From: Ostrinia nubilalis
Lineage: Eukaryota > Arthropoda > Insecta > Lepidoptera > Crambidae
Direction: 5' to 3'
DNA: 64,000 bases
NCBI RefSeq assembly: GCF_963855985.1
Contig: NC_087106.1
Location: 4,013,001 to 4,077,000, forward strand
Translations under genes and position numbers: made by a program
The notes under the pieces: model-generated
Database searches by the model: none
What the model was told of the DNA's origin: nothing
Seen by the model: only the letters and a program-made list of their open reading frames with translations
Shown: piece after piece, positions 49,001 through 53,345 of the stretch
Numbering within the stretch: the stretch's first letter is position 1
Layout of the letters: the number at the start of each line of letters is the position of its first letter

Positions 49001-52000
49001 TAAAATTTTACACCACATTGAGTCCAACAATATTATAACGGAAGAACAAAAAGGATGTAGACGAAACCACAAAGGGTGTAAGGAGCAACTCATAATAGAT
49101 TCAACTATACTTAAGCATTCCACCGTATGTAGCAGAAATCTTAGTATGGCCTATATTGATTACAGAAAAGCATTTGATAGCGTTCCCCACACTTGGTTGC
49201 TCAGAGTATTAAACCTATACAAAATTGACCCTATCATTATAGATTTTCTGAAGAATGCCATGACTAACTGGAAAACTACTTTAAATTTAACAACTAAAAC
49301 TAATAACATCACAACACCTGAAATTCAGATAAATAATGGCATTTTTCAGGGAGACTCTCTGAGCCCTTTGTGGTTTTGTCTCGCCCTCAACCCTTTGTCA
49401 AATCTTCTCTCACAACTAAACGGCTACAAAACTTCTAAAACCTCAAACATCACACATCTTATGTATATGGATGACATTAAGTTGTATTCAAATAATGAAA
49501 AAAATCTGCAGGAGCTTATAAAAATAACTAGTAAATTCAGTTGTGACATAAATATGAACTTTGGATTAGATAAATGCAAAATTATACACGTAAAAAAAGG
49601 CAAGCGGACTTGTAGTAGTAATACTGTCGATGATTGTAATATAGCCACGATGGAGGAAGGAGAATTATATAAATACTTAGGTATACAACAGTCAAGAAAC
49701 ATAGATCACAAAACAATTAAAACTAATTTAAAAGCAGAATACATTAAGCGGGTTAATTTAATATGCAAAAAACCTTTATTATCCAAAAACCTATTTAAAG
49801 CTCTGAACACATTTGCAATCCCAGTACTGACATACTCATTCGGAATAATTAAATGGTCGAAGACTGATATTAATAAATTGGAAATGAAAACTAGGACATT
49901 ATTGACAAAACACCGGTATTCACACCCTAAATCTGCGATTGAGAGAATATCTTTAAGAAGACAAATAGGAGGAAGAGGTCTCATTGATTTGCATACGCTG
50001 CATGAATCACAAATAACGAACTTACGTAAACATTTCTATCAAAAGGCAGAAGAGAGTAACTTACATTTATCCATTGTAGAAGCCGATAAACACTACACCC
50101 CATTAAACTTACAAAACAAACACAGGCCGACAGTAACGCGCGAAGTAAGAGAAGGTTACAAAATTGACAAGTGGAGACAGAAAGAGTTGCATGGAAGACA
50201 TCTGAAAGAAATCGAGCAGGGAAATATAGATACAGAAGCATCAAACAAATGGCTACAGTTGGGTTACCTATTTCCAGAAACAGAAGGTTTTGCCATAGCT
50301 ATACAAGATCAAGTCATCAACACCAAAAACTACAGAAAACACATATTGAAAGACGTTACAGCGAGAAATGACCTATGTAGAAAATGCCACAAAGCACCTG
50401 AAACAATACAGCACATCACGGGGGCATGTTCTAATTTAGCGCAAAACGACTACACATACAGACACAACCAAGTAGCTCATGTTATACACCAAAAGTTAGC
50501 AGTTAAACACAAATTATTAGAAAAATCAGTACCTTACTATCAATATAACCCAAACCCAGTGCTAGAGAACTCCAATCACAAAATTTATTTCGATAGAGCA
50601 ATTCTTACAGATAAAACTATACATTTCAATAAACCGGATATCATATTAACTGACAAAAAGAACAAAACAACCTACATCATAGACATTGCCATACCCAATA
50701 GCCACAATATAAACAAAACAATTACAGAAAAAATGACTAAATATACAGATTTAAAGCAAGAAATAATAAGACTATGGAACCAAACTAAAGTAATAATTGT
50801 ACCGCTTGTGCTCTCTAGCACAGGGGTCATACCTCAACAACTGAAAAATAGTTTAAATACGTTAGACCTACCGACTAATACCTTTTACAATATGCAAAAA
50901 GCTGCAATTCTCAATACGTGCCGAATTGTACGGCGATTCCTACAAGAGGACCATCACTTGGTTAACAACCCGTGAGGTTCTCTTTCAATACCGGAACAAC
51001 CAGTTCCGAGAATCTTTAAGAAGAAAATATAAATAATAATAAAACGTTTATTTCAGACATTACATCCATATGTGTTAGTCTCTGTTTTAAAATAAGGATA
51101 AAAACTATTCTGTTTTTCCTTATGTATCATCCTATCAGTCTACTAAATTTCTTTTAAACTGGTTCAGCAAGTGCAAGTTAACAGATAAATAGACAAACTT
51201 GCATTATTTTGCTCTGCAAATCGAGACACAAAAGAGAATCAATTGGTACGAAGTCTTAAGTCACCGCTTAGGATTTGATGGGTTAATAAAGTGAAATAAC
51301 ATTCAGAAAATAAACAAAACTTACCAGCACTATAGGAACAGTCTTCAGTTTGGTCCACTGTATCCTGAACGTAGCCCGGTTGCACCGGGCCGAGGTGAGT
51401 CGCACCCATCCTGGCAGCTCGAGCAGGTCCGTCAGCAGGTCCTCATCAAGAGTCAAGTCGTGGAGCTCTCCGGAACCGCGTAGAGCGGACAGAGATATTT
51501 GTTCCGGATTTAGGTTTTTTGTAAACCTGTAAATTCAGGATTTAATGGTATAAAATTGGATTATTCGCAAGGATATTTTAAGGCTATTAACACAAATTCG
51601 GTGGTTGGAATTAAGCTCTTAATTAGCACTTTGAGCTACATAAAAACATTTAATAAATCATTGAATAAATCTTCATTTTTGTTGTACAGTCTCGGCTTTA
51701 AAGCGCCCTTTCTGATAACGTCGTAGGCAATCAGTACCTAATATAGGAGAGAGTATAAGTAATTCAGGCCATATCAAATGTTTATCAAATTATTTGCATG
51801 CCATTGACCACATTACATTGTATGAACCCAGCACAAAGAAAATAATATGCACTGCGTCAAAGTTTAGGGATATTCAAGATAGTAAAACTAAGTTCTCGTA
51901 AATAAGAAAAGATATAGTACTATCAGCACTAAATCCAATTAATTCAATTAGATAAAATTAAACGAAAAGACATCGATATGTTAAGTCATGGGCGTATTAA

Positions 52001-52050
52001 ACATACCTTGATAAATGTTTCAGCAACTGGTTCTTTATTATAGTAACCAT
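5238..52050 (-). CDS. BLTP3-family bridge-like lipid transfer protein (UHRF1BP1/SHIP164 homologue), 26 exons
   Basis: Exons on the minus strand: 52007-52050, 51325-51526, 36581-36691, 36158-36235, 35651-35755, 34714-34840, 33880-34040, 31599-31749, 31098-31224, 30344-30449, 29687-29801, 28474-28565, 27789-27924, 27005-27180, 24281-24395, 22395-22529, 21801-21970, 20013-20188, 18610-18746, 18001-18141, 17393-17564, 14761-14875, 14104-14238, 8721-8849, 6160-6303, 5238-5552. Together they give about 1,204 codons with every intron phase matching. The product is a rod-like protein whose chorein-type N-terminus starts a hydrophobic groove that moves phospholipids between membranes; vertebrate relatives act at endosomes and lysosomes. 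Recognisable blocks, in order, are the N-terminus MVTIIKNQLLKHLS, ELPGWVRLTSARCNR, IDLHLCDD, LFPYHK, APKLYVQLSPVRISVD, YMDVRTEAIMP and a C-terminal coiled coil (residues about 1160-1200). Human BLTP3B is longer (about 1,460 residues). Seven exons have degenerate tandem copies in the intron that follows. The family assignment is strong; some exon edges are inferred. Confidence 0.9.
5720..5892 (+). mobile_element. Nonautonomous Helitron (Lep1-like), decayed
   Basis: Starts ACTAATATTATAAACGCGAA and ends CACGCGGGCAAAAGCTAG, followed by T, as in the lepidopteran Helitron-like family; a second copy is at 39944-40194. Confidence 0.75.
5925..5996 (+). mobile_element. LINE 3' tail fragment
   Basis: CAGGACCGGTCGTTATGGAT and GTCCAGCAGTGGACG: the terminus of a lepidopteran RTE-like LINE (protein end F-V-Q-Q-W-T). 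Confidence 0.6.
6160..6303 (-). CDS. BLTP3 exon 25
   Basis: Acceptor TTATACAG, donor GTAAGC, 48 codons. Reads FEELLEARVRELSLALNMST, then LSEFIEDEVVVPPMPLE, which aligns with family SSLMNIQHFLEDETVATVMPM. Confidence 0.9.
6385..6578. mobile_element. Hairpin MITE, 194 bp
   Basis: Inverted arms: GTATAGATCGTGTCATCCAC at 6385 and GTGGATGACACGATCTATAC ending at 6578. No coding content. Confidence 0.8.
6837..7043. mobile_element. Hairpin MITE
   Basis: The left end contains GAGTACGGTTGTAACAGGGT and the right end its inverse, ACCCTGTTACAACCGTACTC. Same family as 11548-11775. Confidence 0.75.
7030..8720 (-). repeat. Decayed tandem copies of BLTP3 exon 24
   Basis: About eight degenerate units recognisable by the minus-strand signature GCAGCTGCCGAGGGCACAGG followed by a donor such as GTAACTAAGG, and by GTGTCCCCTAGCCTTAGTTA on the plus strand. 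Some units retain the AGAACAAGTTCTCGATGCG exon start. Frames are broken. A 512 bp foldback element (7848-8359) interrupts the series. Confidence 0.8.
7848..8359. mobile_element. Foldback/MITE element inside the exon 24 array
   Basis: Inverted ends TGGGTAGTCAATGCG and CGCATTGACTACCCA, with arms matching over about 100 bases (CAGGTGTCAAAATGTCCAT against ATGGACATTTTGACACCTG). AT-rich centre without a credible gene. Confidence 0.75.
8721..8849 (-). CDS. BLTP3 exon 24, the intact copy
   Basis: Acceptor ACCGCTCTAG, donor GTAACT, 43 codons, phase 0 to 0. Reads NKFSMRARAWSEPALGCDEL, then ARMARTQLPRAQEQ, the counterpart of the family SPEISLRFESGPG block. GC-rich. The 5'-most of a long series of decayed copies. 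Confidence 0.82.
10437..10532 (+). mobile_element. LINE 3' tail fragment
   Basis: GTGGAGGTCGCGGGAAGTCC to GGAGGCCTTTGTCC, the terminal coding stretch of an RTE-like LINE, truncated before its end. Confidence 0.6.
11508..11932. mobile_element. Nested hairpin MITEs
   Basis: Outer ends GGCACGGCAAGGGATTTTTA and its inverse near 11890-11932. Within the left part sits a second MITE (11548-11775, CAGTTGTAACAGGGTACGG against CGTTACAACTGTACCCTTCT), the family also found at 6837-7043. The inner one therefore inserted later. Confidence 0.65.
12666..12799. mobile_element. Hairpin MITE
   Basis: Arms AATTAAAATAGTAAGACACG and GTGTCTTACTATTTTAATT. Confidence 0.75.
13697..13875. mobile_element. Hairpin MITE
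   Basis: Arms TTAGGCTGAGTCCGCACTAC and GTAGTGCGGACTCGGCCTAA, with a GC-rich interior. Confidence 0.75.
14104..14238 (-). CDS. BLTP3 exon 23
   Basis: Acceptor TTTCTCTCAG, donor GTACGA, 45 codons, phase 0 to 0. Reads STCTWRLNNIHLVHQSVGG, then CLRFAADDL, the counterpart of the family VVFKITGVNGEIDIRGEDTE block. Confidence 0.85.
14761..14875 (-). CDS. BLTP3 exon 22
   Basis: Acceptor TTACTTGCAG, donor GTATGT, phase 2 to 0. A Ser-rich linker (REFEHGRSSSGVEVAAEVVE). Supported by splice sites and phase. Confidence 0.8.
15220..17392 (-). repeat. Tandem array of truncated BLTP3 exon 21 copies
   Basis: About 14 units of 110-180 bases, each with the 3' two thirds of exon 21, the donor and about 45 bases of intron rich in GTGACGTCA. 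Most units keep GCAAGT (for example near 15227, 16003, 16371, 17131, 17272). One near 15887 has canonical GTAAGT, and units near 15476 and 16140 have the broken CAGGCTAGT. Some trailing copies lack the exon middle. A hAT MITE interrupts the array at 15582-15842. Confidence 0.9.
15582..15842. mobile_element. hAT-type MITE with an exact 8 bp target duplication
   Basis: Ends CAGTGGCGGCGTA and TACGCCGCTACTG (13 bp inverted, one mismatch). Flanked by CGTTGCTT at 15574-15581 and 15843-15850. The length is 261 bp and it is C/G-rich in places. The 8 bp duplication and the CAGTGGCG end fit the hAT superfamily. Confidence 0.85.
17393..17564 (-). CDS. BLTP3 exon 21, intact copy with a GC donor
   Basis: Acceptor TTATCTTCCCAG, phase 1 to 2. 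Contains SDAASTASSDSERYVVVGLA and ESPDDADVAF, an acidic Ser-rich segment. The donor reads TTTCAG|GCAAGT, the consensus of a GC-AG intron, not GT-AG. It heads an array of about 14 degenerate copies. Confidence 0.85.
17754..17869. mobile_element. Hairpin MITE between BLTP3 exons 20 and 21
   Basis: Arms around GCTGATCGTCGGCGC and GGCGCCGACGATCAGC, with outer GGCTGGTTTTAGAAT and ATTCTAAGACCAG. Confidence 0.7.
18001..18141 (-). CDS. BLTP3 exon 20
   Basis: Acceptor TTAATTTTAG, donor GTAAGA, phase 1 to 1. An acidic and Pro-rich linker (PAEEVPPPSPGLSFG), supported by splice sites and phase. Confidence 0.8.
18610..18746 (-). CDS. BLTP3 exon 19
   Basis: Acceptor CCTTCTTGCAG, donor GTAAGG, phase 2 to 1. 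Reads AIVLGLVVPAVELTLVLPSS, matching family ICIGILLRSAELALLLHP. Confidence 0.88.
19267..19398. mobile_element. Hairpin MITE
   Basis: Arms CTAAGGCTGCGTTTCTACCA and TGATGGAAACGCAGTCTAA, interior GAGATGTGCGAGGATACGTA against CTACGCATCCTTACATCTC. Confidence 0.7.
19461..19613 (-). pseudogene. Truncated downstream copy of BLTP3 exon 18
   Basis: Has the exon from KIYCVAR to the donor (GTAAGC) but lacks the first eight codons and the acceptor. In the coding frame a TAG replaces the Glu codon of RQLERVS. Confidence 0.85.
20013..20188 (-). CDS. BLTP3 exon 18, the intact copy
   Basis: Acceptor TTCTTCCCACAG, donor GTAAGT, phase 0 to 2. Contains GLQLNHYQMLFLLRQLERVS, matching family MQINHYQYLLLLFLHESL. 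Confidence 0.9.
20757..21794 (-). repeat. Tandem array of truncated BLTP3 exon 17 copies
   Basis: Seven units of about 150 bases follow exon 17. Each carries the last 125 or so bases of the exon (from MWKEDRS to LSAW), a donor and about 23 bases of intron. None has the exon 5' end or an acceptor. Donors vary: mostly GTGAGT, one GCGAGT near 21496, and GTAAGT in the last unit (20757). Confidence 0.9.
21801..21970 (-). CDS. BLTP3 exon 17, the intact copy
   Basis: Acceptor TTTTACTCTCAG, donor TTGG|GTGAGT, phase 1 to 0. Contains LWADFCGARATNYKPAPLL and ends DATPLSAW, matching family [20 protein letters not shown] and FPLSIW. The 5'-most of eight copies. Confidence 0.9.
22395..22529 (-). CDS. BLTP3 exon 16
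   Basis: Acceptor GTGTTTTCAG, donor GTGAGT, phase 1 to 1. Reads TAGTRADLAAILAALQ, then DDVDPIHEQFILHAD, the position of the family CRHSDLEALFQDF helix. Confidence 0.82.
22715..23095. mobile_element. Two adjoining hairpin elements
   Basis: One hairpin, about 22728-22930, pairs GTGATAAGCTTTTAGC with GCTAAAAGCTTATCAC. The second, about 22931-23092, pairs CGCCCGTATTCACAAAC with GTTTGTGAATAAGGGCG. Another copy of the end GGATGCGCACCGTGATAAAA sits inside the first, so an older unit may have been invaded. Confidence 0.6.
23325..24255 (-). repeat. Tandem array of truncated BLTP3 exon 15 copies
   Basis: About five units of roughly 150-230 bases after exon 15. Each has the exon from the PEHISQQ codons to the donor plus about 50 bases of intron (shared GTGTTATA and CTTATGACTGAGCCACTAA blocks). 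They lack the first six exon codons and the TTCTTTATAG acceptor. Their only candidate acceptor would start in phase 0 while the exon ends in phase 1, so tandem inclusion would break the frame. Confidence 0.85.
24281..24395 (-). CDS. BLTP3 exon 15, the intact copy
   Basis: Acceptor TTCTTTATAG, donor CCA|GTAAGC, phase 0 to 1. Reads IVLEAGPEHISQQRDRPKEL, then HVCTARATLTNVRE, the counterpart of family FVIPSEVKS...QPRAISIQSSEMIATNTR. The 5'-most of about six copies. Confidence 0.85.
24689..24885 (+). mobile_element. LINE 3' tail fragments (two adjoining)
   Basis: Starts with GACGATCTGGTGAAGGTCGC, then CAGGACCGGTCATAATGGAA; a second tail end GGGGGAGGCCTATGTTCAGC lies at 24840. Related fragments sit at 25508-25636, 25912-25985 and 26025-26085. 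Confidence 0.6.
24899..25059 (-). pseudogene. Third copy of BLTP3 exon 14, 15 bases shorter
   Basis: 161 bases with an in-frame loss of five codons after PKLYV and a Trp to Ser change in VWLGAF. It keeps TTCAG|TG at its start and donor GTCAGT. Two shorter fragments lie at about 25257-25345 and 25852-25915. Confidence 0.75.
26089..26264 (-). pseudogene. Second full-length copy of BLTP3 exon 14
   Basis: Same length (176 bases), open in the same frame and nearly identical to 27005-27180, with donor GTCAGT. The bases upstream are AAGGTCAGTACCAG, not a pyrimidine tract, so it probably cannot be spliced in. It continues upstream into a repeat that is open in the same frame, giving a misleading long ORF. 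Confidence 0.75.
26690..26985 (+). pseudogene. C-terminal fragment of an RTE-like LINE ORF2
   Basis: Reads IRKRTKVADIARRISKLKW, GHIVRRTDGRW, a TAG stop, then RPPTRWTDDIVKVAGKRWTQ. This is the familiar C-terminal domain of lepidopteran endonuclease/reverse-transcriptase LINEs. It is 5' truncated with an internal stop. Confidence 0.8.
27005..27180 (-). CDS. BLTP3 exon 14, the intact copy
   Basis: Acceptor TTTGTTTTTCAG with a real pyrimidine tract, donor AAG|GTCAGT, phase 1 to 0. Reads APKLYVQLSPVRISVDVASV, then VWLGAFLPHV, and ends MDVRTEAIMPK. It is the 5'-most of the copies of this exon and the only one preceded by a normal acceptor region. Confidence 0.88.
27789..27924 (-). CDS. BLTP3 exon 13
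   Basis: Acceptor GTTATAG, donor GTAAGT, phase 0 to 1. Ends LLHAELTFFYYPGDVCFP, matching the family VYIEFTEYYYPDGKDFP block. Confidence 0.88.
28474..28565 (-). CDS. BLTP3 exon 12
   Basis: Acceptor ATTGCAG, donor GTAAGA, phase 1 to 0. Reads LGKLMTTCLVLRIDDFTVYK, aligning with the family AKLMSSSVVVRLADFNIYQ block. Confidence 0.88.
29687..29801 (-). CDS. BLTP3 exon 11, low-complexity linker
   Basis: Acceptor GACCACAG, donor GTACGT, phase 0 to 1. A Ser/Gln/Thr-rich linker, as found at this place in the human proteins. Supported by splice sites and phase rather than by conservation. Confidence 0.75.
29830..30343. other. BLTP3 intron 10 with a hairpin MITE
   Basis: The pair at about 30058-30230, CCGGTTTCCATCAAAACGG and TTTGGTGAAAACCGTACC, encloses GGTTATCC/GATTGGTTA blocks. 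Related sequence occurs at 35265-35610 and 35885-36005. A piece of another MITE family (AACACGGGTCTCAACGCGAC) is near 30254. Confidence 0.55.
30344..30449 (-). CDS. BLTP3 exon 10
   Basis: Acceptor TTTTAG, donor GTAAGA, phase 2 to 0. Reads REAATPHSQWLSQALSSF..., the position of the family WANELLHEF helix. Similarity is weaker than in neighbouring exons, but the phases fit. Confidence 0.8.
30900..31028. mobile_element. Partial hairpin MITE (TATAGTC-GGTCTG family)
   Basis: Half copy ending GCTTGGGGTCATTGGACGAA, then CCGGACTATA; full copies are at 31773-31972 and 33370-33583. Confidence 0.65.
31098..31224 (-). CDS. BLTP3 exon 9
   Basis: Acceptor ATTTTCAG, donor GTAAGT, phase 1 to 2. Contains LQVTLVSMQADLFPYHKAAD, matching the family QLTIDYYPYHKAGD block. 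Confidence 0.9.
31599..31749 (-). CDS. BLTP3 exon 8
   Basis: Acceptor CACTTTACAG, donor GTAAGT, phase 0 to 1. Contains RDILARMFAKHDVRETSYHL and IDLHLCDDPG, which align with family DFDVKETSHHLVISHLDLHI. A hairpin MITE ends only about 25 bases upstream of the acceptor. Confidence 0.92.
31773..31972. mobile_element. Hairpin MITE beside the BLTP3 exon 8 acceptor
   Basis: Ends TAAAGCCCGGTTTGTGAGCA and GTGCTCACAGACCAGACTA with flanking TA. Inner arms pair GAATTTTGTCCAATGACCCC with GGGGTCATTGGACAAAATTC. TA flanks suggest a Tc1/mariner-type mobiliser. Confidence 0.75.
32425..32720 (+). pseudogene. Tc1/mariner transposase C-terminal remnant
   Basis: Short blocks readable across frames: SSTDMNPIEHILDFLKRK (the NPIEH..W/F motif of Tc1 DDE transposases), LLEEWQRLPQNT and IRARGRR. 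Stops and frame changes throughout; no autonomous function. Confidence 0.75.
32951..33200. mobile_element. Hairpin MITE with arms of about 100 bp
   Basis: Left arm AATGAGTAGGTCATCTTCAT and right arm ATGAAGATGACCTACTCATT, with GCGC-rich inner arms (GCGGCGCGCACGCACACACT). Ends CCAGAGTAATTAC and TATTTACTCTG. Lies between decayed exon 7 copies. Confidence 0.8.
33370..33583. mobile_element. Hairpin MITE, same family, opposite orientation
   Basis: Ends TATAGTCTGGTCTGTGAGCA and CACAGACCGGGCTTTA. It lies between two decayed exon 7 copies, touching the donor of the 33589-33749 copy. Confidence 0.75.
33880..34040 (-). CDS. BLTP3 exon 7, the intact copy
   Basis: Acceptor TTATTGTCACCAG, donor AAG|GTATGT, phase 1 to 0. 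Reads DCAVIGSRLAIRPEP, then LAWALTDGQLRAALACAAAL, matching the family LWVLTDSQLKAM block. It is the 5'-most of five copies and the only one with a proper acceptor, an open frame and an intact donor together. Confidence 0.88.
34112..34290. mobile_element. Hairpin MITE
   Basis: Arms AGAGTAGGCGCACACAGTTG and CGGTGTGCGCCTACTCTT with inner GTTGGCCGATAGTTG. Same family as 58610-58785 in the CFAP97 intron. Confidence 0.75.
34714..34840 (-). CDS. BLTP3 exon 6
   Basis: Acceptor TTTATAG, donor GTAAAT, ends in phase 1. Starts ELEWQSARIEAKA and ends IVIKKRLS, matching the family INWQMIRIEA and VTLKRRL blocks. Confidence 0.88.
35651..35755 (-). CDS. BLTP3 exon 5
   Basis: Acceptor CGTTTCAG, donor GTAAGT, 35 codons, phase 0 to 0. 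Contains GDLRLTRIKSPDTGQLLIFK, matching the family GDLRFTRI block. Confidence 0.9.
36158..36235 (-). CDS. BLTP3 exon 4
   Basis: Acceptor TTTCAG, donor GTACAG, 26 codons. Reads VIDGISVAVNQVQIDF, aligning with the family VVEGISVSVNSIVIRI block. Confidence 0.88.
36581..36691 (-). CDS. BLTP3 exon 3
   Basis: Acceptor CCTCCACAG, donor GTAGGC, 37 codons, phase 0 to 0. Reads NLDEVHIALEVCQEPR, the counterpart of the family block after the first chorein strands. Confidence 0.88.
36742..36925. mobile_element. Hairpin MITE just upstream of BLTP3 exon 3
   Basis: Arms CTACGGGAGACCGAGGAGAG and CTCTCCTCGGTCTCCCCTAG, inner GTGACAATCTATTAACT. Confidence 0.7.
38711..39911. mobile_element. Foldback element, 1.2 kb, arms of about 430 bp
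   Basis: The left arm (38711 to about 39140) is repeated inverted at about 39480-39911 with very few differences. Ends CACAGTGTTTTATTTTGG and TTTTATTTTGC...GACTGTG. A 5 bp direct repeat CAGCG flanks it at 38706-38710 and 39912-39916. The roughly 340 bp centre encodes nothing recognisable. Confidence 0.85.
39944..40194 (+). mobile_element. Nonautonomous Helitron (Lep1-like)
   Basis: AATATTATAAATGCGAAAGT start, a (TCTG)n tract at 39973-40013, the CGATTTTGATGAAATTTGGC core, and an end GCGGGCGGAAAGCTAG followed by T. Typical lepidopteran Helitron termini. Confidence 0.8.
42545..42612 (+). mobile_element. LINE 3' tail with (GAAC)n-type end
   Basis: GAGGCCTTTGTCCAGCAGTG, then TGGCTGAAACGAACGAACG. 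Confidence 0.65.
44172..44246 (+). mobile_element. LINE 3' tail with (ACGA)n end
   Basis: GGAGGCCTTTGTCCAGCAGT, then GAAAACGAACGAACGAACGA. Nearly identical to the copy at 42545. Confidence 0.65.
45141..50975 (+). CDS. Dong LINE polyprotein: Myb-like region, reverse transcriptase, restriction-like endonuclease
   Basis: Two open parts: 45141 to the insertion at 47037 (the apparent stop at 47046 lies inside the inserted element) and from 48824 to the TGA at 50973-50975. The N-terminus has a tandem duplication (45261-45518) and a basic, Trp-containing helical segment (RMRWNDEVNIFIMRTYYY). The reverse transcriptase has MAYIDYRKAFDSVPHTWLL, GIFQGDSLSPLWF and the YMDD box. The C-terminus has a CX2CX8HX4C finger (CRKCHKAPETIQHITGAC) and a PD...D endonuclease core (KPDIIL then YIIDIAIP), as in R2/R4 elements. 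Both parts are otherwise open, so before the insertion this may have been a working copy. Protein start is uncertain (45141 or 45207). Confidence 0.85.
45261..45518 (+). repeat. 129 bp tandem duplication in the Dong ORF
   Basis: Two in-frame copies of a 43-codon unit beginning RRGASGADAGCHSMRSIGGR, differing at only a few bases. Confidence 0.9.
47038..48823. mobile_element. TIR DNA transposon (1.79 kb) inserted in the Dong ORF
   Basis: Perfect 31 bp inverted ends, starting TCGTCGGCTGATTGCAAGAA. TA duplicated at 47036-47037 and 48824-48825 (equally readable as ATAT with shorter ends). Removing the element with one TA leaves the Dong frame open. No transposase is visible inside, so it is nonautonomous. 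It carries a MITE (47452-47704) and an unidentified GC-richer segment (about 47900-48400). Confidence 0.85.
47452..47704. mobile_element. Hairpin MITE nested in the TIR transposon
   Basis: Arms of about 58 bp: ACAGTGCAGTGTGGATGACA and TGTCATCCACACTGCACTGT. Third nesting level within the BLTP3 intron. Confidence 0.8.
51325..51526 (-). CDS. BLTP3 exon 2, chorein N-terminal domain
   Basis: Acceptor TTTACAG at 51527-51533 and donor GTAAGT. Encodes RFTKNLNPEQISLSALRGSG... and ends WTKLKTVPIVL, the best-conserved block of the family. Ends in phase 0. The following intron is 14.6 kb, the largest in the gene. Confidence 0.92.
52007..52050 (-). CDS. BLTP3 exon 1 (start codon)
   Basis: ATG at 52050. 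It encodes MVTIIKNQLLKHLS, nearly the human family start. Donor AAG|GTATGT, phase 2. Confidence 0.88.
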
Positions 52051-52818
52051 TTTAAACTGTTAATTTGTTGTCTAGCTAATTAATACGAGTAACTTTATAA
52101 CAAAAATCATTATCGAAACACGAAATTCCCCGAGGTTTTTCTTTTTGTGAATGAAATCAGAAATGAACTCGAATGAATGAATGACTGGTAAATGTCAAAA
52201 CAACAATCGACCGCGTTCTGTCAGTGTCAGGCAGAAGGTCATCCGGTCAGAGATCCCTTAGTTTTAAGTTAAATTAATTTAAATCATTAGACCATAATCA
52301 ATACATTGGAGGTGAAAAATAATAATTTACGCTTAATTTAATTATTTGGAGAAGCGCTACTTCAAAGAAGATGCGGCATTTGTTTTTGTGCTGCGTAAAA
52401 TGGATAACACTTTATGGAAACGGAACGCAAACTTAGCAACCAAAAGGCGCGTTATTTGTTTGCGTATCTCCATGTAGATTTATTGATTTTGTAATAAATG
52501 TTTACTACGATTTTACAATAACTTTTACACCGTTTTAGTTGATTATTTTGTGCTTAATTGAAACTTGATACTGGATTGCAACTGGCCGTGTACAATATCG
52601 AAGCCTGCAGGAGGTTTGCTAGAAATTAAAAGTAAATTTCAAGTTTGACAAACCAAGTCATTGTTGTGGAAATATTTTGAAACATTTCTACTGGTGTTTT
52701 ATAACGTTTAATCAATTTATATTCATTTTCAGTCATCAATATTAATAATAAAACGTTTTATTACGCTCGGCTGGTGAATTGAGCCCTAAAATATACCCTG
52801 TTGACGTAGAGGTAACAA
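52051..52818. promoter_or_regulatory. BLTP3 5' flank, part of the shared BLTP3/CFAP97 upstream region
   Basis: 768 bases from the BLTP3 start codon to the DIRS insertion. AT-rich, no coding frame. It must contain the BLTP3 promoter and 5' UTR; no clear TATA or initiator could be assigned. The CFAP97 side (57581-57978) is similar. Confidence 0.5.
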
Positions 52819-53040
52819 AATGTAGAGGTTTTACCTTCCAATAAAACCGCCATTGTGCTCCGAGCCTTGTCCGGGGGAATGGGTGAGAGAGCTATTGCTG
52901 ATTTCATCGTTTTAACAGGTTTTTTCGTCTGGCAACACTGGTTTCCCGCCCTTTTTCCTGCAACATAGACTACAAACCGCGCGAATCATCCCCTCCACCA
53001 AGTGTGGGCGCCCATCATGGCGGCCGTCCATCGCTCATTG

Positions 53041-53160
53041 CTCTCACCAGGGGCAATAAAATGCCCGGACAAGGCTCGGAGCACAATGGCGGTTTTATTG
53101 GAAGGTAAAACCTCTACATTGTGCTTCCTCGCCTTGTCCGGGGGAATGGGTGAGAAATGT
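53041..53160. repeat. DIRS internal complementary region
   Basis: Contains the inverse of the left extremity (CACAATGGCGGTTTTATTGG, AAGGTAAAACCTCTACA) directly joined to the inverse of the right extremity (TTGTGCTTCCTCGCCTTGTC). DIRS replication uses this to make a circular intermediate. Confidence 0.9.
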
Positions 53161-53345
53161 CTGTTAACACCTGGTGAGGGATAGATGATTAGCGCCTTGA
53201 CCATAACGGTCCACATATATGTAAATTAATTTAGTTTAAGGTACAAAATTATAACACATTAAATAAAGAAAACTAAACTTTATTTCAACTCTTCATAAAA
53301 AAAGCAAATATTTATAATATTATGGTTATTAGTTATTAGCATTAT

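Larger units (their letters stand above)
45097..51030 (+). mobile_element. Dong/R4-type non-LTR retrotransposon, interrupted by a DNA transposon
   Basis: Preceded by a (TAA)n tract (about 45069-45096), and the 3' end after 51020 runs ATAAATAATAATAAAAC. Dong elements are known to insert in TAA repeats. One ORF is split by the insertion at 47038-48823. The element lies in BLTP3 intron 2, opposite to that gene. Confidence 0.88.
36692..51324 (-). other. BLTP3 intron 2 (14.6 kb), transposon-filled
   Basis: Holds a MITE (36742-36925), a foldback element (38711-39911), a Helitron (39944-40194), LINE tails (42545, 44172) and the Dong LINE with nested insertions (45097-51030). Between these, 36930-38700 and 40200-45000 are AT-rich with no supportable gene on either strand. 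Confidence 0.75.
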
